A stretch of 64,000 bases of DNA from Lepidodermella squamata (lineage: Eukaryota; Gastrotricha). The notes beneath the pieces are model-generated. The model ran no database searches, was not told the origin of the DNA, and worked only from the letters and a program-made list of their open reading frames with translations. The stretch is from assembly GCA_047495785.1 (NCBI GenBank), contig JBLDXI010000009.1:806001-870000 (forward strand), in the 5' to 3' direction. The position numbers were made by a program, and so were the translations under genes. Positions 22,602-32,978 of the stretch are shown piece after piece (the stretch's first letter is position 1; the number at the start of each line of letters is the position of its first letter).

Positions 22602-24274
22602 ATGGCTGTATCTCCTAAAGAGTTGACCTCACTGTTGCATATTCTGTCGGAGGAAAATGTTAAAGTCAATTCATTCGAGGCTTTGTCATCCAGCTTTCAG
22701 TCATCTGTCGCAAAAAATGACAACTTCAAGATAGGCTGCTGCCTTGTTCATCTACTGCAGCTTCCCGACTTGTTGCCATTTGCACCTCAAAAATTGGCCG
22801 CAATATTTCTCCTTTACGATATGTATAAAAACGAAATGCTGTCGCTCAATCCCTTCGCACCTATTTTTATACATCTTCTCAGCCCTGCCGAAACATCGAG
22901 CATAGGTAAGATGAGATTTACGCTAATAATGTAGTTGACTAATATTATGTCGTTGTTGATTTAGGTCAAGCCACCGGATTCCGGGCGCTGCCGCGGCTGA
23001 GCCCTGGGGAAAGAAATTTTCTATACAGCCTAATTAGTGGCTCGTTAGTGAAAGAGGTTCTTAAGAAAACTCCGGCTCAAATAATTCAAACTGAAGTGAC
23101 AAATGTGCCTCCAGTTGACATCAGCGAACTTCAGCTTGCCTTGGCCGGCCATTACTCTGAACTTCCCATGGTCAGCAGGTGCGCTGTTCCTAGCATCGTA
23201 CCTGACCCTGATAGAAGACCAACGTTGTTGGAGAATGGTGGTGACGTTACTTCGGTGCTTGTCGAAGTGCAACGAAAAGTCATTGAGGAAATGTGCTGTG
23301 GAGCAAATCCGCTGAGCATGCGCGCCCTTCGACCACAATTCATGCGAATTGCGCCTCCGCCGTTTTATTCAGACACTGACCTCATTTTCATCGGTCCACC
23401 AGTTGACCAGCACGAATTCACACTCGATGCTAGCATGTGTTCTGATGAGCGGAACCGCGAGGCTGAAAACAAACGACTTCTCGCTCGAGCTGTGCGGGAA
23501 CCTCTACCCGCTCCCACAGTGGAGCAGTTGGTCGAAGAACTGAATAAATCGCCACACCTCGTGCAAGCCTTCGGAATGACGCCTGCGAAGCTACCTAATC
23601 TCATTCAATCGAACCCGTTGTTAGCTATTGAGTTTATGAAGAAAATGGTCGACTCGCCGCAAATCACGGAATACTTCAACATTCTATTTAACATGGAAAT
23701 GTCGCTTCAAAGTTTAGATGTAAGTTTACCACATAATTTCTGGTTGCGATGCTGATTAGCTGGTAAACATTCTTCTCTTATAAGTTTGTTATCTATAATT
23801 TCTCATTAGATTGAATTTATGCGAATTTATATATACTTATATTAGTTGGCTGGTGATGGTCCCAATACATTTATCGTTTCAATTATTTACTACCAGGTTG
23901 TTAACCGGCTGACAGGAGACATGTCGCTGCCTAGCGAATTCCTGCACATGTATATATCCAACTGCATTTCAACTTGCGAAACTATCGCTGACAAGTCATT
24001 GCAAAACCGATACGTCCGGTTGGTATGCGTGTTCCTGCAATCTCTGATCCGCAATAAAGCAATCGACGTGCGGGAAATTTTTATTGACGTGCAAGCTTTC
24101 TGCATCGAGTTTTCACGGATTAGAGAAGCCGCCATGCTCTTCCGCCTGTTGAAGTCGCTAGGCAATGAAAGTTCAATGTCGGCGATTGCGAACTCGGCAG
24201 TGGGGGATCTTTCTGCTGGAGATATAGGTGCCGTCGGCGCTGAGGGCCTTCAGTCGTCGAGCTCAGAATCTTAA
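22602..24274 (+). CDS. CNOT11: CCR4-NOT transcription complex subunit 11
   Basis: Scaffold subunit of the CCR4-NOT deadenylase complex; in animals it joins CNOT10 on the N-terminal part of CNOT1. Three exons are inferred: 22602-22905, 22965-23719 and 23897-24274; 478 residues (human 510). The N-terminal third is helical. The C-terminal third is the conserved DUF2363 region, with the nearly invariant [20 protein letters not shown], then VVNRLTG after intron 2, then [29 protein letters not shown] and [15 protein letters not shown]. The ATG follows a TTGTTAG acceptor. It is the middle gene of the PGM3-CNOT11-RAB24 array, with 283 nt before it and 268 nt after it. Intron 2 is relatively long at 177 nt. 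Confidence 0.96.
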
Positions 24275-24542
24275 TAAGACTCTTCAATTCTGTGTTTGTT
24301 TTATGTGTATGTGGACTTCGAGTCATGCTTATACCACTATTCGTATTGTATGTGTATTCCGTGTTGTAATGTGTCTGACCATACTAAATAGTCCGAAAAC
24401 CTGGACTTGGTAATGCAGATTACTATCGCTCTGAGTAAAAATCGACAGAGAAAATATCACAAACAACTGCCATGTTTTCATTTACCAAGTCTTAGACATT
24501 TAAAACCCTTATGCGACCAGATTGGAACCTGCTGATTCCCTA

Positions 24543-25878
24543 ATGGCCGCGTATGGATCGAGCACTATCGAATGTAAAGTTGTACTGTTGGGAAAAGAAA
24601 GCGTGGGGAAAACCTGCATAATGGAGCGATTTATTCATGAAAGATTTGTTAGCGCCGTGGAGTCTCAAAGCGTAATAATTAGACATTTCCTTCATGGTTT
24701 CTATATCCACCTATGTCATTTACTAGACCGTGGGCGTTGTATTCGGAGCCAAACAGATTCTTGTCAACGGGCGCCAAGTAAGACTAAGTAATCGAACCGG
24801 CTTCTGATCAAACAATTAAATTAATTGCGAAAATTCCAGGTTTATGGGACACCGCTGGCAGTGAAAGGTTCACGTCAATAAGCCGCCTGTACTATCGTAA
24901 CGCCAAGGCTGCAGTTGTTTGTTATGACATGACGGAGGCAGATTCATTGGATCGCTGCCATTTCTGGATTGAAGAGCTGCGTAATACAGAAGAGGTTTGT
25001 GTTGAGATGAACAATAAGTAATCGCGAGGTCTTATTGACACCGAGAAATCAGTGCTTCAATTCTGAGAACATGATGAGACGCGAAAAGCGAGAGGAATGA
25101 GAGGATAAATTTGAGACAGAAATAGCATTCATTGTGCAATCTGACGTTCAATACAATTTAATTTACAAATTTATCTCGTTGAGCTGCACAACAGATTGGG
25201 AATCCGATAATATCTGTTTGCTGCTCCAATGTGAACGATTTTTGCCAAAGTTCAAGTTGTTCTGTCTTCATCTTGCTACCAACTCATTCGTCTTGCTATT
25301 TTGTTTGGCGATCACTTAGTGAGTTACATTTCCTTTTAACAGCAATGTCGAATATACATGGTTGGAACCAAAATTGATCTGATCAACAATAATCCTCGCA
25401 GTCGCAAAGTAACCCCGAGTAAAGTGGACGCGTTGGCTAAAGGTAAGTGGCGAATTTTCCCGTTTTTTCATCCTCGACACGCTTTTTATTGTGTGGAATC
25501 GAATAGAAATTGGGGCGAAGCATTATGAAACGTCTAGTCGCACAGGTCAAGGCATAAGTAGGTTTATTATATAGTAGCGCCATTAGTTTATGCTGAAGAA
25601 CTGACATGTCCCAAACAGACGAGTTGTTCACTGCGATAGCCACGGATTATGTGACTGCACTGCCACCTTCTGCATTTATCCAAACTGGTAAAATTTGTCC
25701 ACTTGTTAGTCCACATTCAGCTTCACTATATAATGCGGCATATTTTATGTCAGCAGAGCCGGCTGAAACAAACAACGCGCCGTTCCAAATTGCGGACACG
25801 CCCGTGTCGTATGATAACACAACTCACATGGACCGACGGGTGCGGAAAAACAAATGCTTTTCTCAATGTGATACTTGA
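24543..25878 (+). CDS. RAB24: Rab24-type small GTPase
   Basis: Atypical Rab that acts in late autophagy in vertebrates. Exons: 24543-24671, 24727-24787, 24840-24994, 25343-25442, 25507-25557 and 25619-25878. The last may itself contain a 66-nt in-frame intron (25688-25753), giving 229 rather than 251 residues; human RAB24 has 203. The P-loop is GKESVGKT. The switch II motif is WDTAGSERF, with Ser where other Rabs have the catalytic Gln. The guanine motif is GTKIDL, with Thr instead of Asn, and the G5 region is ETSSRTGQ. These three departures are also seen in vertebrate RAB24 and identify the subfamily. The tail is longer than usual and ends KCFSQCDT, without the standard C-terminal double cysteine, although two cysteines remain. 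The start ATG is the first in frame; TTAG and CCAG acceptor-like sites precede it. It is the last gene of the tandem array. Confidence 0.92.
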
Positions 25879-27674
25879 CTGATATAATATTATTACACTG
25901 TTTTTGTAACCCCTGCTCCAAAAGAAATTATTTACTGTGGCTTAGCCTGCAATCTGCTTGTTATTTTTTTGTCTCAAGATGTAAAGAATCTGTGCGTTAT
26001 ACATGTAGGATATTTATGCCTGCCTGCTGAAAAAACATTTACCAATCTCTCTTTTTCACGAGGATTGCGTTTGCACGAAGTTTTTGGTACATCAACTTTG
26101 AATACCTGTGAACCCACTTACGACAATGATGCTGAAAAATGGCAATAAAGCGCGATTCGCTGGAAAAGTTTTTCTTGTGTATGAATAAACCTTTCAATAG
26201 CGTAACCGCATATTTCTATATTCTGGATCATTTAGGTTTGCTTTCATTACATGCTTGATGGAGAATAGAAGCTCAATTCATGCATCGCGTTGCAGCGTTT
26301 TTTTGCCCTACTGTTTTTTGGCAAGCTGGCCAAAAGTCCTCTTTGAACTCTGTTTTATTGATTGAGCCGCAGTCCGCAATAGCGAGTACTAAAGCTCGCT
26401 TATCAAATGAAAGTGGAATACATGCTTCGCCTAAAAAATAACGGTCACATTTTTGCATCTCGTAAGCCTCGAAAATATTCCAGATATCTCGCATTTTGAA
26501 GCTGTAAATTTGTCGATTCCATTGTTAGGGTTTCGATATAACTCAATTCTGTCTTCGATTTAGTCTAAAAGCGTTGTTTCGCAAGCGACCAAGGGGATGC
26601 TGCTAATGCCCCTTTTTCATATGACGCGCTAGTATGCGGTGTGCGTAGAGCGATACAAACACACAGCACATAATCATTTATTATTATTATTATTATTATG
26701 GTTCGAGGCCGCTCGCATACATAGCTAAGTACGTGCGAATTATTCATATGGATGTGTCTGGAACACATTTTATATTATTATTTTGTGCCTTCTACTCAAT
26801 GTAGGCCGCGCATATCGCGGCGTATGCATTAGTGCGTGCGTCGTAAAAAGCTGCGTCGAGGTATTATTTCGTACTACTGCTGCTGCTGCTGGGGCCGGGG
26901 CATTACTGGAGCCAACTGCCTACTGCCTGATCCTCGTTCCTGTCGGACCTTTTGTTCGCGCATTCTGACATTCAGTATAAGCTACCCGAGTCGCTGCCGC
27001 CTCAGCTTTTTGGCTTCGAGAGCAGCGAGGCGTTGGACGGTTTGAGCAGTTCGCGCATTTTATTCGACATGTCAAGTCAAGTCGCGAGCACTTGCGACAT
27101 GTGTCTTAATTGACCTCGTTTCTCCCATGCTGCGAGGCATGATGGGTGTGATTTATCGGCTGCGGATTTAGCCAATCAAGCTGAGTAGAGTGCACTCACG
27201 CCGGCGCAGGTTCTGCACATCTTTTATTAGCCATTATCTCTTCTCTGCGCATGCCAGCATTAGCACACGCTTGTGTGGGCTTGCGTTTTACTCTGCGCTG
27301 TTTTTCCGATAAGACAACACCACACAGAGGTCGCCGGGTGCTTTGGCAAGCCGGCTTGATCTCGCTTGCCAAGCTTTTTATCGCCCGCCGGTGTTTACGG
27401 TGGCGATAGCCGCCGATGTCCCACAACTAGCCTACCTACTTCCAGAACATTCTGCCCCCGAAGTTGACTGACCAATGTGTTCAGCAAATAACCTTCGCTT
27501 TGTTTTGTCGTTTTCTAGATGGTACTATCGATTTGTTGTTATAACTAGACTAAAAGAGGCGGTGGACATCCTGCACCTAGCGTTGTCATAAATACGGACG
27601 CTTGCCTCAGTTGGTGCAGATCGGTCTCATGCTGATTGGCTCCCAGCTGCATATTGACTTCCCGCCGTGTGTCA
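25879..27674. other. spacer between RAB24 and the next gene
   Basis: Mostly AT-rich, turning GC-richer after about 26.8 kb, which could be a promoter/5'UTR or first-exon region of the gene that follows. Contains the TTA-repeat at 26677-26699 and a short CTG run near 26878-26893. No coding exon could be supported, so upstream exons of the next gene may be hidden here. Confidence 0.45.
26677..26699. repeat. TTA/TAA trinucleotide microsatellite
   Basis: About seven tandem ATT/TTA units in intergenic DNA. Confidence 0.9.
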
Positions 27675-27755
27675 GTTCGACAGCTAGTGTCAAAAGCCGC
27701 AAATGACGCGCCGTGTCTAAACGTTGAACAGGTCGAGCGGCTGTGGAGTACCAGG

Positions 27756-30331
27756 ATGCTGGTGAATGACATTGCCCAGCGGCTTGAGCGCAGCGTTACT
27801 CTTCGCGACGAGGTCGCGCCGAAATCGACCGGCGGCGCTGTTGTGACCATCGCAGCTTCGAAAAGTAGCGAAAAGCTCCAGTCGGTGAGTATAATCGATT
27901 TTTAATCATTTTGAACTTTCCGAAACTGGATTACTTTTATGACTGGTCTAGGCGACGGCTCTACATGGCAATGATCTTGGCTTTTGCAGTGGCGACAGCA
28001 GTGGGGCTCAATCGACACTATCGATGAATACGTCACCTTCACCTCTCATCCGGGGCAGCGGAAGCCGGCTTTCTCTTCCTTTCCATAGTGGCATTTACGG
28101 TCCGAAACCTAACTTGGCGATCCAGTCCTTTTCCAAGACGGAGTTTTCTGCTTCAACTATAGATGGCGCGCTTCTCATCAACGACATAGACATCGAAGTG
28201 AGTTGCAACATCATTTTTTCACACTGGCTTGCTAAAATTCGATAAACTCTTGAAATTTGTAGCTATATCACTGACTTTTTTGACTAATGTACAATAATTA
28301 AAGAGTGTATATTATAGAAATTATTACAACCTTTGACACAGTTTTTTAATGATTCATCCCTAAAAAATATCACTTAAATTTCTTTAATTACTTGATGTTT
28401 AATTTGCAACCAGCATTCAACTAGGACATGAATGGGTGGCTAAAAATCTGTTCGCAGGCTAAACAAGGATATTTATGTTCTGTTTTTTAATGAAGGAACT
28501 TCCTATTAAAAGGCGGCACTGTAGCTGGGCCGCAGCCGACTTTCGTTTGCATAACGGAACTCCAATGACCAGGCGCTCGGAAACGAGCGAATCTGAAACA
28601 ATTGAGCTTGTGAAGCCGATTCCAGTTAGACCGGCTCTGACCACAAGCGGAGACTGCCGTGACGACCTGGGCATCGGGGCTCACAAGCACTCGTCATTCT
28701 CGCCGTCGTTGCCACGGCCATCAAGTGCCAGCTCAGGCATTTTTGATCTCGACACCTCTTCTGAATGTAGCAAACGCAGTGCAACCGACGTTGCTAGACG
28801 CTCCATTGCCAACGACTGGTCTCAGTGTGCGGAGGAGCGCCGCCGCTCGGACGACGACGGATCGCGCCAGTTCCAACCCGGCAATTCAACCGGCACTGTA
28901 TCTGTCCATCGCGCTCACCGCAGCATCGCCAGAAACTGTCGGGGCAGTGCCGCTCACCGCTTGTCTGCATCGGGTGGGTTTCTACCGCTCAGCCGTTTCA
29001 GGGGCGATGACTGCCCTAATGACTCGTGCTGTTTAATTCCTCAAAGCTGCGAGGTGACAGCGGTTAACGTATCGCTCAACGTGCCTTCAATAGCCAGTGG
29101 CAAAGGCGGAAACATGTCGTCAAGCTGGTGGCGTTCCGCACCAGACCTTGCTGGCAATGGCGCAGTGGTCACGTGCCCGGTTCGATCCCAAGCAGACGAC
29201 TGTTGGCGGAGGAGCCAGAGAAAACGGAATCTCTCAGGCAGGCTGCAAGCCAGGCCTTCTATAGATCTTTTCAAAAATGTACGTTACTCAGTGAAGAATA
29301 TTGAAGGACATTTGCTATTATGATGGCTCTCATTTACAGGCGACTGATGATGACTCATCGTGTGGAGGTGAATCGCTCCTGTCTTCTGGCGCGGTCAGTG
29401 ATTTAAATGACGCGAGTTACGATACCGTACGGTCGAGTGTCGACTCGGCAGGCTGTAGCAATAACGAAAAGGGCCACGTCAGGCTCAGCGCTGAGGACGA
29501 TACAGATGACGACAGCGATAACGACCATCCTCTGGTAGCGTCGAGTCGATCGGCAGCGGGAACTTTCAGTGCAGGCGATGGTTTGACAGAACCGACACCT
29601 GTAACGAGAAGTCTTGTAAGTTGACCGATAACTGACAATGTATTATGGATAGTTTTTCGAATAGTGAATTTGTCTTCAGAATTGTGAATGAAAGTTACGT
29701 AGCCATGTTAAACATGCCCAGTTCGTTAAACGAGCCAAAATACCGCCATTTCATTCTAATTCAAAATGACGAATAATCTCGCCTTTTGTCGATGAAAACT
29801 AGTTCTCTATGAGAAATATTTTTCTCTGATTATTTACTCTACTAATGTTATCTTTCTTTATAGTCATATCCTTGGCTTCGAAGCCAACACCTTGGCGAAG
29901 AGCATCGATATAAAAACAACGGTGAATTACTATCATGCCGGAGATCAGCGGGCGGCTCAAGCTTGGCACGGAGGCCAGCGCGTGCTGCAGACGCGGTGCC
30001 GGCGCTAATGGACGATGGATTGCGCACTATCGTCGGGTCGCCGGCTGATATCATTCCGATACCGGCAGCAGTTACGACAGCGGTCATGCCGACCAGCAAT
30101 CAGCTCTCAATGAGCCTGCTGAATTTTGCGCATGGAACTGTGTCTGCCGACTGCGATGTCGTAATTGGAACGCCTACGCCCGAAAAGTGCACCAACGGCT
30201 CTACTGTCGAAGCATTGCCAGCCGAGAACGCTCGTGCATTTTACGTGGGCGACGAAAGCGGCCCTGTAATGTTTCTACCCCGGTTCACATATCAGAACGA
30301 GTTGGACATCGATCTGATTGAGCAAAACTAA
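27756..30331 (+). CDS. unrecognised Ser/Asp-rich protein, five or more exons
   Basis: Exons 27756-27884, 27952-28197, 28496-29278, 29340-29615 and 29864-30331 join in phase 0 throughout and give at least 633 residues. The frame is open upstream of the first ATG to about 27636, so earlier coding exons are likely missing. Near the start there is a helical, coiled-coil-like stretch (VERLWSTRMLVNDIAQRLER). The rest is low-complexity, with SGDSSG, PSSASSGIFDLD, a run RSAPDLAGN, a Ser/Asp cluster (DDDSSCGGESLL) and a C-terminus ending ELDIDLIEQN. A helix followed by short SSGxxxLD-type motifs is faintly reminiscent of Dapper/DACT scaffold proteins, but I do not consider that identification supported. 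It has no signal peptide or membrane segment. The donor/acceptor pairs are good, so the gene itself is real. Confidence 0.7.
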
Positions 30332-31559
30332 GCCGCGTCTCCTAGATGGCACAATTGTTGTTTATAATCCTTGTTCAAATTTCCAACAAAAAACGTAGCC
30401 AGAATTCATTTATTTTCCGTCTCCGCGGAATGTATCAGTTGAACCTAAGAAGTCACTTCACTTCAGCTGCCTTCCATTTCCGCAATTTGCAAACCACTCC
30501 AGTTAGGCAACGTGAGGCACAGCCGCTTTTTCTCCGCCATGAAAGCATGTCCCAAGTTACTATAGTTTTAACAATGATCATTCGCCGAATTTTTCACATT
30601 ACTTGACCTAGGTATTTAATGTACAACCTGCTTCCTAGGTTTTACTCAACTTCGAATTATAAATTCAATATCTTTGCTAATCTGCGAACGATCACACGAT
30701 TCACCTTTATTTCCAACAACGTTTTGAATTCAGAACAGGGTTACTGCTCGTTGGCATTTTATCCCATATTAGCAAAACTTTTGCTTTCAGTGAGCGCTGA
30801 ACTTTTTAATGACTCTTACTCTCAGTTAACGATAATATCCTCATTCTTGCACCGCTGTGTATCGTGCGCTTCTGGATTGCATTGTGATGTTTTACGGTCG
30901 CTTACCTTCTTCAGATTGTTCATGTTTTATAGCAGCAGGTGTGACTGGATAGTTTTTCTGATAATGTGTTCGCCAGGCTGAAAAATGATCGTACCATCTG
31001 ATGCCTTGAATTGGTTAGACTTTCAGCGTCTCTGTTGGAACTTATGTTTTACAATAAAAGTGATTTTTATCCTTTTCTTCTGCTCTTTCGGTCTTACGGC
31101 GGCACGACAGCCGATTTTGCAATTGTAAATGTTTCAAGGGGTTTTTAAATTCAAAACAATCGTAGGAGAAGATCACATCTGAATCATTTCATCAATCGAG
31201 CATTCGTATTATATTATGAAAGCCAGGACGCAATAAATCAATAAGCAGCAAGTGGTTTCCTACAAATCACGATCTGAGAAGATGGGGTATCAAATGTACG
31301 CATTGCTCGAATTGATCTCACTGAACAATAAACAGCTAATTGGTCATGGAATTAAAATTTGAAGTTAGTTTTGATATCTGACCCGTCATTGGTTATCAAA
31401 TGATAAACCAAAAATTGTCGAGCCCCATCGCCAAATATATCCATAAGACTAACTGGCTGAGTATATCGACACGTAAAAAGAGCCATATCAAAATTACTAA
31501 TTGTACCAATTACTTATTTTAACTGCAATTTGGCTGTTTTCATAGAGATCAGAGACTAG
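30332..31559. other. 3' flank and intergenic DNA
   Basis: Plus-strand frames at 30346-30606 and 30619-30981 have coding-like length but no recognisable domain, and contain no convincing splice signals. I treat them as 3'UTR or chance. An AATAAA near 31051 could end the upstream transcript. Confidence 0.4.
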
Positions 31560-31563
31560 AGAG

Positions 31564-32335
31564 CTAGGTAAGTCTCTCGCTGTCGCATATCAATGCCAAA
31601 GTCACCCAACTGTCAAAATCTCCAGTTGACGGTACATTAAATTTCGCCTTGATGATAGCGCCGTGTTTGACCTGTTCGCGCAGGAAGTCGAGCGTGGCTT
31701 GCTGGCTTACCTTTAAAGAAGCCGACAACCTGATCTTCGCTGGCAGCTGATGCCACCACTGGACGGCCTTGGTTGTTGGTTGGAAACGACCACTGGCCTG
31801 TCTCGAGCTTGCACGATGGCTTGACGTACTTCCCGGTGGCAGCGCCTGGAGTATTGCGGTCATATGCTGTTGGTTCATAGGCTTGACTAGCGACGAGAGT
31901 GCCTGCACTTCCACATGGTTGTAGTCGGGTGGACTAGTCCTTCGCCTTGCAGATTCACCAATTGCAATCGCACGAGAACTTCATCGGTGGGCAAGTCAGG
32001 ACGAGAACGGCACGAACGGCTTTTTTGCGCGTGTTGAAGTTCCAGCTGCGCCTTGCAGCCTTGACGGCGTTGCAGTAGTTGAATTTCGACCCGACGATTC
32101 CGTCGCACATTATTGTACGAATTTTCAGATCGGTGTGCCGAGCCGATTTTCGAAGTGCAAAAGTACCCCTTCTTGCGGCTTTGATCAGATTATCTACGTG
32201 AGCTTCGAGTCCAGATGGACTCCCAGGATCTTCACGTAGGCAACTGACAGCAGATCGACTTCGCCGAATCGAATCGTGAGGGCAGAAACCGGCAGTAATC
32301 CCGGACCAGGGACCGGACTTTTTTCGCAGTGAACA
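31564..32335 (-). mobile_element. degenerate non-LTR retrotransposon, C-terminal part of the RT protein
   Basis: Read on the minus strand from 32335 down, the translation shows in order KILGVHLDSKLT, then VDNLIKAARRGTFALRKSAR, then CDGIVGSKFNYCNAV. This is the thumb/connection pattern of LINE reverse transcriptases (Y/I-L-G-V-x-I/L-D-x-x-L ... A-x-R-R-x-x-x-L-R). After frameshifts the frame at 31564-31914 ends with WWHQLPAKIRLSASLK and a helical tail, matching the usual W-N-x-L-P-x-x-I-R-x-x-x-S-L end of such proteins. Several in-frame stops and at least two frameshifts make it dead. It is the complementary end of the protein to the fragment at 2.1-2.5 kb and lies in the opposite orientation. 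The family was not determined. Confidence 0.78.
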
Positions 32336-32978
32336 TTTTTACTGCAGCAAATAATTTGCTTACTTTTTGCGATGTTTCCTTAAAATATTCATATTAGCCT
32401 TTTTTATCATTAAAAATATTTTATTATAAAATTATTTTTTGTTGCTATGGCAATGCGCGTCTCATAATTGCCGCTCAGGTGGTCGATAGGCTCATGAGCA
32501 TAAGGAAGCTTAAGAGCTACCCGGGTCTCCTAAATCGTCTTATATCTAACATCTTGTTCTCTTAGTGGTGTTTCATCGTCTTTCCTCTATTCTGCGTTTC
32601 TCATTCTTCCCAACTCTCTTCTGGCAATTGTCCGCTTGGTCTGGTCTCTGGTGTATCTACGAGTGACTGCAAGCTTGACGTTGAGAAAGGCCAGTATGGT
32701 TGATGACTTTTTACTGCATTATTTTATCTCTATCTTTGCCCTCCAAAAGATGAGGCACATTAAGTGTGTTAGAGACTTGCTCTCTTAGAGATTGGAGAGA
32801 TGCCGCCAGCGCATCATATAACAACAGTGACAGCCGAAATCCTTCGTTAATGAAAAAAAAAACGCGCAACCAAACGCACGCGCACACTTGCGTCTCCCTT
32901 TGAAAAGCTCACCTGCGTGTAATTTTTCGTCTTTAGACTAGGAAATAGGAAATTTTTCAGTTAGATACACCGTATCAG
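32336..32978. other. spacer upstream of the ankyrin gene
   Basis: No coding signal. An AATTTTTCAG acceptor-like site at 32951-32960 lies 18 nt before the ATG of the ankyrin gene and again has no visible upstream exon. Confidence 0.45.

Noticed and set aside
26273-26494. 73-codon minus-strand frame with an acidic, helical look, considered as a transposase scrap
   Set aside because: No recognisable motif and no repeats or terminal inverted repeats nearby.
26695-26720. GGTTCGAGGCC, resembling a tRNA B-box
   Set aside because: No A-box at the right distance upstream and no cloverleaf could be drawn.
29175-29195. GGTTCGATCCC, another B-box-like match
   Set aside because: It lies inside a supported coding exon and has no partner A-box or acceptor stem.
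30346-30981. Two plus-strand frames (86 and 120 codons) after the Ser/Asp-rich gene
   Set aside because: Composition is Phe/Ser/Leu-rich as expected for chance frames in AT-rich DNA; no domain and no splice signals.
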